64,000 nt of DNA, taken from positions 1-64,000 of the forward strand of contig CABQGK010000011.1 in assembly GCA_902463725.1 (NCBI GenBank). Direction: 5' to 3'. Source of the stretch: an uncultured Sutterella sp. (GTDB taxonomy: Bacteria > Pseudomonadota > Gammaproteobacteria > Burkholderiales > Burkholderiaceae_F). Shown here piece by piece: positions 34,462-43,379 of this stretch. Each line of letters begins with the position of its first letter. The stretch's first letter is position 1. The notes below the pieces were generated by a model. That model ran no database searches. It was not told the origin of the DNA and saw nothing but the letters and a program-made list of their open reading frames with translations. Made by a program: the position numbers and the translations under genes.

Positions 34462-35064
34462 TTAGCGCGGGGCGCTTGTTGTGCCGCCCGAGTCGCCCGT
34501 GTGCGTGTGGTTGATCAGGCTGATGCCACCCGCAGTAACGTCTCCAGTGGTCGTGAGCGACCCTGTAGCGCTCGAATTGGGCGCATCAAAGCTAATGGCG
34601 CCGCCCGATAGCGTGATAGAAGGCGCATTTACCTTGACCGCACTTGTGCCGTTGAGCGTGATCGTGGCACCACTGAGCTTGATATCGCCCGTGGTCTTCA
34701 CCTCAATCGGGTCTGCCACGCCATCAATCACAATGCCCTCACGCGATAGCAACACCTTGCGCTTTTTGTCGTCGAAAATCGCAACCTCGCCGCCCTTAAG
34801 GCCCGTGAGGCGATAGCGCCTATCCGCCACCATCAGCACAATCGTGTGGTTACGGTCTCCTGAGAGACTGCTTGCGAGTACTTCACTGCCCATAAGTGGC
34901 TCGCTCGTGAAGCCATAAGGCTCGAAGTGCTCAACGTTGTCGCGCACGTCTCCCGCCAAAAGCTCCGTCTGCACAGTGCGCATAGCCCTGCCGCCATCAG
35001 CGCCAGTGAGTCGCCCCCGACAGATCAGCGCCCATACCTTTTCTTGTAAATCGCTTAATGTCAT
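34462..35064 (-). CDS. Baseplate spike/assembly protein, Mu gp45-like (gpV)
   Basis: The 200-residue protein has an OB-like N-terminal part (GFTSEPLMGSEVLASSLSGD) and beta-helix-like repeats. It ends in an NHTHTGDSGGTTSAPR tail, the histidine-rich metal-binding tip of phage spikes. It should puncture the outer membrane on tail contraction. Confidence 0.9.
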   Translation of the reverse strand: MTLSDLQEKVWALICRGRLTGADGGRAMRTVQTELLAGDVRDNVEHFEPYGFTSEPLMGSEVLASSLSGDRNHTIVLMVADRRYRLTGLKGGEVAIFDDKKRKVLLSREGIVIDGVADPIEVKTTGDIKLSGATITLNGTSAVKVNAPSITLSGGAISFDAPNSSATGSLTTTGDVTAGGISLINHTHTGDSGGTTSAPR

Positions 35065-36182
35065 GACTTAGACCAATTAGCCTCTTCCGTTTTGCCCTTA
35101 GCGTTGAGCCCAAGTGAGCTATTGCTTGTTGCTTTAGCCTTCTTCGGTAGCTCTTTCTCGTCAGTGTCAAGTAGCGCTTCAGGATGTATGCAGCGCAGTG
35201 TGGCCGTGGTGCCGCCATCGCCCTTTGTTAGCGTGACTTGGTCAATGAGTAGCACTTGATCAACGCCAAAGATTGAGTCGACCACGCGTACTAGCGTGTT
35301 TGGGCGCCACAGCTCTCCGTTACTCTGCCGCCAGCCTTGCACGGTGTAAGTGAAGGTCTCTGAAGCCCCTAGCGCATGGTTGCGCAGAAGCTGTGCGCGC
35401 GCCTGCATGGCACTCTGCCGCGCATCACCGCTTTGCAGGTACACAAACTCACGCGGCCTATAGCCCTCGACAGTGGCCGTGGCCTTTGTTTGGTTTGCCG
35501 TGACCGACAAATTGCTATCTGAGTTAGCCGACTGGCCGACCACGGTGTAACACGAGTAGACCTGACTGCCGTTGACCGTCCTTGAGCCCGTGAGCACGTT
35601 TTCACCGAGTTTGAGCGCATCAGTCGTGTTGCCGCCTGCGCCCGCCTTCGTGATGACCAGATCACCCTTGGCGTTATCGGTGAGAATCAAGGAGTGCTGC
35701 TTAGAGACTTCTTCAAGCGCGCTCTTGATCTTCTTTGTGGGCGTCACGTCTAGCGTGGTCTTTTCTGTCGCACTGACCTCATCCACGACACTGATGCCGT
35801 AAGGAGCGGCAAGCGCGGCCACAACGTCCCGTACCGTCACACCCGAGAATCGGTGCGCACTCTCAAGCGGCATCGTGCACTCAACAAGGTCAATCGTTTT
35901 GCTCGCGCCCGCAATGGATAGGTTCACCCCTGTGGCCGAATAGCTCGATGAGGAGGTAGTGACATAGCCCGTCGCTACCACGTCATTACCTATCTTGAAG
36001 GTCACCGCGTCACCAACACGCGGAAGTCCCTCAAACGGGTTGGCCGTTGTGCCAGAGAGGTCTTGCGTAAACGACACATTGAATTGCCGCGTAATGTTCA
36101 CAAGCTCGCAAGTAATGCTCGCGCTTGTCCACCACGAAAAGTCAACGCCGTTCACACTCAGTGTTACTTTGTTTTCGTCCAT
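35061..36182 (-). CDS. Baseplate hub protein, Mu gp44-like (late control D family)
   Basis: The 373-residue protein starts MDENKVTLSVNGVDFSWW and has the RFSGVTVRDVVAALAAPYGI and QGWRQSNGELWRPNTLV motifs of gpD/gp27-type hubs. The ATG at 36182 is preferred over a GTG 9 bases earlier. It overlaps both neighbours by a few bases. Confidence 0.9.
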   Translation of the reverse strand: MDENKVTLSVNGVDFSWWTSASITCELVNITRQFNVSFTQDLSGTTANPFEGLPRVGDAVTFKIGNDVVATGYVTTSSSSYSATGVNLSIAGASKTIDLVECTMPLESAHRFSGVTVRDVVAALAAPYGISVVDEVSATEKTTLDVTPTKKIKSALEEVSKQHSLILTDNAKGDLVITKAGAGGNTTDALKLGENVLTGSRTVNGSQVYSCYTVVGQSANSDSNLSVTANQTKATATVEGYRPREFVYLQSGDARQSAMQARAQLLRNHALGASETFTYTVQGWRQSNGELWRPNTLVRVVDSIFGVDQVLLIDQVTLTKGDGGTTATLRCIHPEALLDTDEKELPKKAKATSNSSLGLNAKGKTEEANWSKS

Positions 36183-36183
36183 A

Positions 36184-37413
36184 TCATTCACTCAACAGTT
36201 TGAGCGGCACCACTGGCACAAAGCCTGGGCGCGCAATACGGTTGCGCTCGATAAGCTCAAGGTCACGATTCGCGTCACCATAGAACTCATACGCAATCAC
36301 CACGGCAGGCAGCACACTGCTGGGCGTGTAAGTCACTAGCCGCGCCTTAGACTCAGCCTTAGTGGTTAGATTGAGCCAAACGGCCGCGCGAGCGTCCTGA
36401 AGCGCCTGATAAAGCTCATCGTCTTCAACCTTGAGCGCCTCACGGTCAATCGTCGCTAGTAGGTCATCGCGAATGGCAATGAGGTCTTCATAAGCCAAGG
36501 GCGGCACTGCGTCTGACGTGTTGGGCTTATCAAGCTCCGTGCCGATATTGGCCACTGCGCCAACCGCGTTAGCGATTGACACTTGGCGGATCAATCCGTT
36601 AAACGCTTCTGTGACCATAGCAATTTCGTAGGACTGCGTACCTTCTGAGTGCAAAACACTTGTTTCTGTGTTGAGCTTGTCATCGTCACAAATTCGTCCA
36701 ACATTCTTTGCTACTGCGCGCCATGCGGCCGCGGCAGACGCAAAGCGCGAGAGGCCAAGAGCGCCCGCAAGCTCAACCGCAAAGCCTGAAGCGCCTGAGC
36801 CAAGAAGCGAAATAGCCTCATTCATGGTTGAAGCGATATCTTCAGAGATACCGAAAACCTGATTAATCTCTGAGATTGCATCAATGCCAAGCGCCTTATT
36901 GATGTTTCCTACAATCTGCTTGGCCACATAGTCCTGCAGAGAGCTCACCTTGATCTTTCGTGCGAGTGCCGCAAGCGATGAGGTTTTGAGCGCTTCTGCC
37001 TTTTCCTTTACGACATAAGCGGGATCAGCCTCTTGTGAGGGGTAAGTCTGCTCGCCACTCTCAGAGAAGGTTGCATCAAAGTCCGCACGCAACAATTTGA
37101 GTGAGTAGTGAACTGTTAGCCCCTGAGGCGTAACCATCATGCGACCTAGCCACGGATGCACAAGCTCGCCCGCGCCGCGTTGCTCAAACTTCTCCTGAAA
37201 CGCCTTCATCTGCTCGACGTAATCAGCGCCCACAAAAAAGCCCTTTACCGTAAAAGTTCTTGCCGATCGGCCGAGATCTTCAGTAAAGGGCGTATCGCGC
37301 TCTGGATACTCATGCACCACCACACGTCTACCAGTGGTGTGGTCGGTTTCAGTTACGTGGAAAACCGCGCCTCTGAAACTCGCTACCCGCAGCGGTTTAC
37401 TCGTTTCTGCCAT
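36184..37413 (-). CDS. DNA circulation/tail protein, Mu gp43-like
   Basis: The 409-residue protein has the conserved N-terminal domain (VASFRGAVFHVTETDHTTGR with the GRRVVVHEYPERDTPF region) of the DNA circularisation N-like family. Its C-terminus holds PAVVIAYEFYGDANRDLEL. In Mu it follows the tape measure gene, as here. Confidence 0.9.
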   Translation of the reverse strand: MAETSKPLRVASFRGAVFHVTETDHTTGRRVVVHEYPERDTPFTEDLGRSARTFTVKGFFVGADYVEQMKAFQEKFEQRGAGELVHPWLGRMMVTPQGLTVHYSLKLLRADFDATFSESGEQTYPSQEADPAYVVKEKAEALKTSSLAALARKIKVSSLQDYVAKQIVGNINKALGIDAISEINQVFGISEDIASTMNEAISLLGSGASGFAVELAGALGLSRFASAAAAWRAVAKNVGRICDDDKLNTETSVLHSEGTQSYEIAMVTEAFNGLIRQVSIANAVGAVANIGTELDKPNTSDAVPPLAYEDLIAIRDDLLATIDREALKVEDDELYQALQDARAAVWLNLTTKAESKARLVTYTPSSVLPAVVIAYEFYGDANRDLELIERNRIARPGFVPVVPLKLLSE

Positions 37414-39131
37414 CAAAAGTCTCCAAACGTCGAAACACGGCCAACGGAATCAACTTTCAGCTGTCCGTTCGTCGCTTTCATCTCTTCAATCTGGGCGCTG
37501 GTGCCGTCTGCTGCCTTAAGCGAGATGGTGAGTTCGCCATTCATTCCTGCACCCGCCATTACTGGTGCGTAGGAGGGCGGGGCCGCGCTCTTCAGCGTGC
37601 TCGCGCCAGTGCTTGGCGTTTTTCCGTCAGAAAACCAATCCTTAAACCAATCAGGTGCCCACGACATGGCCGTGTTAAAGGCATCCGTAATCATCCCCTT
37701 AAAGGCGTCTTTGACGCGGCTTGCCGTCTTAACAATGCTGGTGACCACACTGTCGACCATATTGCTAAAGAGATTCTTGATTTCCTGCCAAAGTGTCTTG
37801 ACGGTACCAAGAACGGCATTCACGACTTCTTTCATCTTGGCCTGAATAACGTCAAGCCACTCGGAGAGCGTCGAAAAGAGTGAGTCACTGAGTGACGCCA
37901 CTGCCGCCACGATAAAACCGAAGGGGCTTTTGGCGATCGCGGGGAATTTCTCAACAAAAGCCGTGTAACGCGCCTTCACACGATCAAACCACGCGGTAAT
38001 GTCGTCCCAGAAATACCAAAGTGCGCCAACCGCAGCCACAATTGCCGCGCCAATGGCTACAGGGAGTGCACCAATTGCGACCACAATGCCTGCGATCACC
38101 TTCACCACACCAGCAATCGCGAGTGCGAACGTGAGCACGCTATTGACCGCACGGATAGCAAAGAACGCGGCCACAACCTTGAGGATGTTGCCTAAGCCCC
38201 CCATTGCATCAATAAAGCGCGAAATCCACTTGAGAGACGTGCTTATTCCGTCACCGATAGCCGCAAAGTCCACACGATCGAGCGCGTTACTCATCGCATT
38301 CACGGCCTCTGCTGCTTTGTTCGAAATCAGCTCACGATTTGCTACGACAATGGCTTGAAACTTATCGATGAGCTTCATGAGAATCGGCGCGAGCTTTCCG
38401 CCCATTCGCGCAATCAGCGAGTCAATCACAAGTTTGAAAATCCCAAACTTGTCGCCAAGCGCCGCCGCGTTCTGCACGTCTTGCGGGTCAATGATGGTGC
38501 CAAGGTCATCAGCCTTTTTGGCCATCTCATCAAGCCCTGCTGCGCCATCCTTGAGCGCGGGCACAAGGAACTTGCCTAGGTCATCACCAAAGATATTGTT
38601 CAGGATGATGGCGCGCTTAGTTGGATCCTCATTAGCCTTAACGGCATCAGCGATTTCACGCATAACGCTTGCCGCATCACGCGCCTTGCCGCTTGAATCC
38701 TTCCACTGAATATTGAGCTCCTTGAACATCTGCACAAGGTTAGCGTTCTGCCCACTTGCGGCCTTACCTAGCTGCAGAGAGAGCTTTGCTATGGCATTGT
38801 CCATCTGCTCTTGTCTCATGCCCGAGAGCATCGCGGCCACACGCAAACGCTGAAGCGCACCAGTGGCAACGCCCGCGCGCAGTGCCGCCTTATCAATCGA
38901 GTCACCAAGCGTGACAAACTGACTCACCGCGCCTGAGAGCGAAATAGCACCAACGCCCGACAATGCCGCAAAGGGCTTAGCGAGCGTTGCGCCAATCGTG
39001 CCCGCTTGATTGAGAGCGTTAGAAAAAGCACGGTCAAATGAGCGCACGTGCTTGCGCACACTCTTAAGCGCCTTTTCAAACGGTTCTGTGTTCAGGCTAA
39101 ACCGCGCACTTAGCGAGAATTCCTTTGACAT
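37413..39131 (-). CDS. Tail tape measure protein
   Basis: The 572-residue protein has an N-terminal alpha-helical region, two or three hydrophobic stretches (about 320-375) and a helical C-terminal half. It sits directly after the frameshifting chaperone genes, the universal position. Its length sets tail length. Confidence 0.9.
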   Translation of the reverse strand: MSKEFSLSARFSLNTEPFEKALKSVRKHVRSFDRAFSNALNQAGTIGATLAKPFAALSGVGAISLSGAVSQFVTLGDSIDKAALRAGVATGALQRLRVAAMLSGMRQEQMDNAIAKLSLQLGKAASGQNANLVQMFKELNIQWKDSSGKARDAASVMREIADAVKANEDPTKRAIILNNIFGDDLGKFLVPALKDGAAGLDEMAKKADDLGTIIDPQDVQNAAALGDKFGIFKLVIDSLIARMGGKLAPILMKLIDKFQAIVVANRELISNKAAEAVNAMSNALDRVDFAAIGDGISTSLKWISRFIDAMGGLGNILKVVAAFFAIRAVNSVLTFALAIAGVVKVIAGIVVAIGALPVAIGAAIVAAVGALWYFWDDITAWFDRVKARYTAFVEKFPAIAKSPFGFIVAAVASLSDSLFSTLSEWLDVIQAKMKEVVNAVLGTVKTLWQEIKNLFSNMVDSVVTSIVKTASRVKDAFKGMITDAFNTAMSWAPDWFKDWFSDGKTPSTGASTLKSAAPPSYAPVMAGAGMNGELTISLKAADGTSAQIEEMKATNGQLKVDSVGRVSTFGDF

Positions 39132-39558
39132 CGTTCAATCTCCTCCTTCTGCTCCTCATTGATGCGTTGTGCCTGCTCGGAATACTCAATCAAATCGGAA
39201 AGACAAAGGTCTTCAACCTCGTAAGGTGGAATACTCCAGTACTTAGCGAGATTGAAGACCCAATTTCTTAGCTCTCCTTCACTGAGCTCTCGGATTGGCC
39301 GAAAAAATCCATTAACGCCTCAGTGAGACGCAGATAGTCAGCTGCAGAGATCTGATCAATGACGGCATTGGGATATCGGTCTTGAAAGATGAGGCCGTAA
39401 ATTGCCTCATCGTTGATATTGCCCTTAGCGCCAACGGGATAGCCGTACTTGCGAATGATCCGCGGCGTAGGCTCAATCACCTCCAGCTCAGTGACGTCTT
39501 CTTCACCAATCTGAATTGGATCGGAAAGCGTCACCTTAATCGTCTTTGGTTTACGCAT
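39110..39558 (-). CDS. Tail assembly chaperone, -1 frameshift fusion product
   Basis: A slippery heptamer T-TTT-TTC sits in frame at 39307-39301. A -1 slip continues into a second frame that is open for 63 codons (RPIRELSEGELRNWVFNLAKY, to a stop at 39112-39110). The second part is charged and helical and has no plausible start of its own. A fusion of about 149 residues beside the shorter product is the norm in P2, Mu and lambda-type tails. Confidence 0.8.
39268..39558 (-). CDS. Tail assembly chaperone, unshifted product (Mu gp41-like)
   Basis: The 96-residue protein (MRKPKTIKVTLSDPIQIG...) resembles the Mu gp41/P2 E family. It contains a typical ITELEVIEPT-like opening (VTELEVIEPTPR). It ends 10 codons after the slippery site. 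It assists assembly around the tape measure and is not expected in the virion. Confidence 0.85.
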   Translation of the reverse strand: MRKPKTIKVTLSDPIQIGEEDVTELEVIEPTPRIIRKYGYPVGAKGNINDEAIYGLIFQDRYPNAVIDQISAADYLRLTEALMDFFGQSESSVKES

Positions 39559-39568
39559 GCCGCACCTC

Positions 39569-39934
39569 TTAGCTCATGATGATCTTATCGCCCACAAACT
39601 TGAGCGAGACCGTGCCGCCACTGCCACTGGCCGTGATTTCACCGTCGACAAACGCGCCCGAGAGCGTGACTGTCCAGCCGTTCGAAAGCTCAGCCACGAC
39701 CGTCATGTTTGTGTTGGACGTGACCGCGTCGATGGGAAAGTCTTCCGTCAGCATGAATTCGCCCGAGATATAGGGCGCTACTGGCGTCTCGGAATAGCCC
39801 ACCACGCCACTCGTTGCGAGCTCAGCGGTGCGCGTCACTGAGGCCATGGAATACTCAAGACTGCCATCAGCCTTGAGTGCTAGCTGCGTGCCATTGATGT
39901 ACACATAGCACACACCTGAAAGTCGCTTTGTCAT
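39569..39934 (-). CDS. Tail tube protein (Mu gpM-like)
   Basis: The 121-residue beta-rich protein has GVCYVYINGTQLALKADGSL near its start and GGTVSLKFVGDKIIMS at its end, as in Mu-like tube proteins. It stacks inside the contractile sheath. It lies between the sheath and chaperone genes. Confidence 0.9.
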   Translation of the reverse strand: MTKRLSGVCYVYINGTQLALKADGSLEYSMASVTRTAELATSGVVGYSETPVAPYISGEFMLTEDFPIDAVTSNTNMTVVAELSNGWTVTLSGAFVDGEITASGSGGTVSLKFVGDKIIMS

Positions 39935-39946
39935 TCTCTTTACTCC

Positions 39947-41443
39947 TTATTCGTACTGAAGACGGAACTGAACCAACGTAGCAAAAATACGCAGACCATT
40001 GACCAGATCAGGCGGCAGAAGCACGTCGACACGGTTCGGATCTGTTGCGCTACGCTCCACAATCAGCGCCTTCTTAAATGCTTCGAAATTCTCGACAATG
40101 CCAAGGTTTTCAAGGCGCGAGTAGACCGCCAAAATCTCACCACGGATGATGTTGGGCGTCACAATGGCCTGACCTGCACCAAAGCGCGTGCCGTCGTTGG
40201 CAAGCTTGTGGCGCGGGAACTTCGATGTAATCACGCTCTTGAGCTGTCGGATCACATAAGCCAAGGTGTGCAACGTTTCACTGTCGAGGTAAGAGGTGTC
40301 GTCAACACCGTAGGCGTTCTTCTGGTAGGTCGTTACCGCACGCTCGATGCGCACAGCACTTGCCGTCACAGAATTGGTGGCCACACCACTCGTAAGTAAG
40401 GTTTGCTTCTCAGCGAGCGTGAAGCGCTGCCCTGCACGAGCGGGAGTGATACCCGTGAGCTCAAGACTCTGCGTGGGGCGTGCAGGGTCAATCTGCAGCG
40501 CACCATAGCTTTTGCCGACATAGGCGCCAAGAATTTCAGCAGGGTGCTGCGGCATGCCGTCTTCAACGGCCACAACCGTCAAGTGCTGGTCATTGAGACC
40601 CGAGACGAACGTAACAAGCTCTTGAGCCGTGCCGCGCTTAGCGCAATAGACGTGGCCGTAGAGCTGACTCATCGCCGACCATCGACCCGTTGCGTCATTC
40701 ATGAGTACCTTGAATTCGCCTAAGAGGGAGTTATCGGCATAGGGGAAAGCGATAAAGTCGTACTCATCACTACCCATGGCGTTCTTGATAACCGAAAAGT
40801 CAATAACGCCTGCGCCGCCCGAGACCTTAGAGACCTCAACGCCCAAGCCGTCAGGTAACACTTCACCAGAGGCCACGCCGTTGTAATTCACGAAAATCTT
40901 GATGTCGTTACCATAGGCGCCTGCGTTCTTAGCCTGAACGGTCACCGTGCTCTTGCCTTCACCGTCTGCGGCCTGCGCCGTCATCGGAAGGTCACGATTA
41001 GCGTTAATGGCGTTAGCGAGTGCAACAGCCGCCTTAGAGGCCGAATCACCCTGAGCAATAGCGACTGGCAAGCGAGTGGCTCCAATGTAGGCGTAAATCA
41101 CACCTGCTTCGTTAGCCGTGCCCGAGAGTGTGAACGTGCCAGACGCTTTCGAGCCGCCAGAAGGGTCCGCAAGCGGAATAGCCCACAGCTCACCCACGCT
41201 ATTGTTATTGCGAAAAGCCGTGTTCATCAGCGCAAGCATCGAGCCTTGCCCGAAATAGTCCTTTCCCTGATTGTCCCCCGAGACCAAAACGGGTTCACCC
41301 GCAGTGGCCGTGCCGTCAGTCATCTGACCAATGATGAGCGCCTTGAGGTTATTGGCGCCAGTGTTTGCCATCGAATTGTCGACTTCTGCATAAAACAGCG
41401 GAACAGCAATATTCGATGGGATAGAGTTAAATGAAATAGCCAC
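39947..41443 (-). CDS. Contractile tail sheath protein (Mu gpL-like)
   Basis: The 498-residue protein begins at a GTG (MAISFNSIPSNIAVPLFYAE), a typical sheath N-terminus. The C-terminal region with YAVYSRLENLGIVENFE-like sequence and the tube-contacting end are present. It establishes the phage as a myovirus type. Confidence 0.93.
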   Translation of the reverse strand: MAISFNSIPSNIAVPLFYAEVDNSMANTGANNLKALIIGQMTDGTATAGEPVLVSGDNQGKDYFGQGSMLALMNTAFRNNNSVGELWAIPLADPSGGSKASGTFTLSGTANEAGVIYAYIGATRLPVAIAQGDSASKAAVALANAINANRDLPMTAQAADGEGKSTVTVQAKNAGAYGNDIKIFVNYNGVASGEVLPDGLGVEVSKVSGGAGVIDFSVIKNAMGSDEYDFIAFPYADNSLLGEFKVLMNDATGRWSAMSQLYGHVYCAKRGTAQELVTFVSGLNDQHLTVVAVEDGMPQHPAEILGAYVGKSYGALQIDPARPTQSLELTGITPARAGQRFTLAEKQTLLTSGVATNSVTASAVRIERAVTTYQKNAYGVDDTSYLDSETLHTLAYVIRQLKSVITSKFPRHKLANDGTRFGAGQAIVTPNIIRGEILAVYSRLENLGIVENFEAFKKALIVERSATDPNRVDVLLPPDLVNGLRIFATLVQFRLQYE

Positions 41444-41446
41444 TTT

Positions 41447-41995
41447 CTAGCCCCCTTTCATGTTGATTGAAAATTTCACACCGTCGACATAGTCAGCAGG
41501 TGCAGGATCTATCTGGGCATCAATGCCTTCAAGCTCACCAAGCGCCTCAATTTCGACGCCTTGTGCTGTCTCTCTCCAGTCAATGTCATACGGCACATTG
41601 AATTCCCACTGAACCATGAGCCGCGCCTTGCTGACGTCGATCACGGCCTCACCGTCATAGGTAATTGGGTCTGTGTCGGGTAGCGCCGCGCCCAAAATCG
41701 CCTTAAACACCTCTTTTTTGATGTCTTGCGAGTAGTCATAGGCACGGCGCGCGGTAACGTCGTTGGCGAGCGTTAGGTAGAGCAAAACGCCAAACTGAGC
41801 CACAACACCTTGCCGATACTGATTCTCGTTAAAGGTGTAGTAATCAGCTGTCTCACCAAGCGGTAGCACAAAGGCGTAAGGTGTCTTGACGTTGGTCTTT
41901 GCTGCTAGCGCGCCGTACTCTGCTGCGCCACCCACGCGCCCTTCGAGTGTCGGACACTGCTCACGCAGGCGTTCAATGATTGAACCTAGTTTCAT
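41447..41995 (-). CDS. Tail terminator-like protein (Mu gp37-like)
   Basis: The 182-residue protein contains AYVFVLPLGE-like sequence (TPYAFVLPLGETA) and RLMVQWEFNVPYDIDW near the C-terminus, seen in gp37-type tail terminators. It sits just upstream of the sheath gene, as expected for the protein capping the tail. Confidence 0.75.
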   Translation of the reverse strand: MKLGSIIERLREQCPTLEGRVGGAAEYGALAAKTNVKTPYAFVLPLGETADYYTFNENQYRQGVVAQFGVLLYLTLANDVTARRAYDYSQDIKKEVFKAILGAALPDTDPITYDGEAVIDVSKARLMVQWEFNVPYDIDWRETAQGVEIEALGELEGIDAQIDPAPADYVDGVKFSINMKGG

Positions 41996-42489
41996 CCTGT
42001 TATCACCCCTGGCTTGATTGCCTCGTCGATGATGTGAGACATAACCGTGCGGTACTTTGCACGGCCATACTCATCTGCGGCCTCAATAATCCAGTCCTTT
42101 CGGCGCACCGCTACCTTCTGGCCACTACGCGTCTTATGTGCCTGCCGTGAATCCTTGCGGCCATCAAGGCTCATGTCCGCTTTCGGTGGTCTATGCCCGT
42201 AAAGTACATAGAACGGGATTGGTTCATCTCCTGTCTTTGGGTAGGAGCGCACAGCAACAGACTTACCCGTCCGTGACAGACGGTTTGTGACCGTTTTGCG
42301 CAGCGCCCCAGTGTGAAGACCAGGGAACTCACCAGCTTTAGACACTATGTTTCGGCGGCTGATGTTCTTGCGCGCCATTTTGACCACTTCACGACCAATG
42401 CCGCGAAAACCCTTCTTGAGCACTTTTGTGTCCAAGTCGGGCAGGCTTATTGGCCACTTAAGATCTACCTCAACCAAACTGCGAGACAT
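41992..42489 (-). CDS. HK97 gp10-like head-tail/neck protein
   Basis: The 165-residue basic protein has the motif GALRKTVTNRL and a FYVLYGHRPP segment, common in gp10-like neck proteins. It overlaps the tail terminator gene by 4 bases. The assignment rests mostly on position. Confidence 0.7.
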   Translation of the reverse strand: MSRSLVEVDLKWPISLPDLDTKVLKKGFRGIGREVVKMARKNISRRNIVSKAGEFPGLHTGALRKTVTNRLSRTGKSVAVRSYPKTGDEPIPFYVLYGHRPPKADMSLDGRKDSRQAHKTRSGQKVAVRRKDWIIEAADEYGRAKYRTVMSHIIDEAIKPGVITG

Positions 42490-42494
42490 GTTGA

Positions 42495-42857
42495 TTACTC
42501 CTCAGCGCTAGCTTCACTCATCTGCTCGCACTCAAGAAGCGTGAAGCGGCCTGCGCTATTGACGTCGGTTATTCGCCTTACTTGATAGATAAAGCCATCA
42601 AGCTCAACTTCAGTGAGATGCTGAAGGTCAATCGGTGTGGAGACGCCCGCTATCGATCTCACATAAATGCGATGAGTCACGGTCTCTTCGGTATTGATGG
42701 ACTCTAGATAAGCGCTGCCGCCAATCACTTCGAGCTTTGCCCACAGCACGGCCACAAGCTTGCGCTGATTGAGCATGTCCACCTCATCATCTGGCACCGT
42801 CTCTACCTTGTAGAGCTTGGCACGACGGTTTAACTCGCCAATACTAGGTAGTTGCAT
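42495..42857 (-). CDS. Head-tail adaptor (head closure) protein
   Basis: The 120-residue protein has GELNRRAKLYKVET at its start and LWAKLEVIGGSAYLESINTEE, like the SPP1 gp16/HK97 head-closure family (typically G-x-L-x-R...W-A). It overlaps the connector gene by 14 bases. Confidence 0.8.
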   Translation of the reverse strand: MQLPSIGELNRRAKLYKVETVPDDEVDMLNQRKLVAVLWAKLEVIGGSAYLESINTEETVTHRIYVRSIAGVSTPIDLQHLTEVELDGFIYQVRRITDVNSAGRFTLLECEQMSEASAEE

Positions 42858-43182
42858 TAATCCGCCCCCATATCTTGTATGGAATCAAAAGCCCAGCAAC
42901 ATGTGGCTGAATCTTTAATTCCGTGGTGCCCGCGCTCTCTCGGTTTTCGTAGAGCGTGCCAACGTGTAGCAGCACCCAAAACTTGACGCTTGGCGGCACG
43001 TCTTCGACGCTATCAGCGAGCCCACCTTCACCGAAGATAGGCCGCTCAAGGTTATGAGCCGCCACGTCGGTATAAGCGACGCAGAGGCTCATGATGTAGT
43101 CGTCATCCAAGGAGTGCTCAACCCTGAGATGCTTTTTTGCCTCTTCGAGAGTTACCGCTGACTGTGGCACCTTGTCCGCCAT
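42844..43182 (-). CDS. Head-tail connector protein (HK97 gp6-like)
   Basis: The 112-residue protein carries VTLEEAKKHLRVEHSLDDDY, the signature of gp6-type connectors that bind the portal. The ATG at 43182 lies 8 bases behind AGGAGG; a GTG at 43191 is less likely. It overlaps the preceding small gene by 65 bases. Confidence 0.88.
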   Translation of the reverse strand: MADKVPQSAVTLEEAKKHLRVEHSLDDDYIMSLCVAYTDVAAHNLERPIFGEGGLADSVEDVPPSVKFWVLLHVGTLYENRESAGTTELKIQPHVAGLLIPYKIWGRINATT

Positions 43183-43333
43183 TTTCGTCACCTCCTTCTG
43201 CCTTCTTTTCTAGAAGCGCCGCAAAGCCTGCCGTGATTAGGTTCATTGCATAAGCGTCAAACAGCTCATACTCAACGCCTTCTTCTAGCTTGCCGAACGT
43301 CGTGATCACGGTCTTTTTCATCACAATTCGCAT
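43118..43333 (-). CDS. Small head-region protein, unknown
   Basis: The 71-residue protein (MRIVMKKTVITTFGKLEEG...) has a short N-terminal domain and a Gly/Lys-rich tail. It sits between the capsid terminator and the connector. Overlap with the next gene in another frame suggests coupling. Similar small proteins follow capsid genes in many phages, but the function is unknown. Confidence 0.6.
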   Translation of the reverse strand: MRIVMKKTVITTFGKLEEGVEYELFDAYAMNLITAGFAALLEKKAEGGDENGGQGATVSGNSRRGKKASQG

Positions 43334-43347
43334 TGTTTGCCCCTTGT

Positions 43348-43375
43348 AAAAAAGCCCGCTGGTGAGGCGGGCTTT
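43348..43375 (-). terminator. Intrinsic terminator after the major capsid gene
   Basis: On the minus strand the stem AGCCCGC/GCGGGCT (43353-43359/43367-43373) is followed by six T. Partial termination here would make capsid message more abundant than tail message. Confidence 0.8.
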
Positions 43376-43379
43376 ATGT

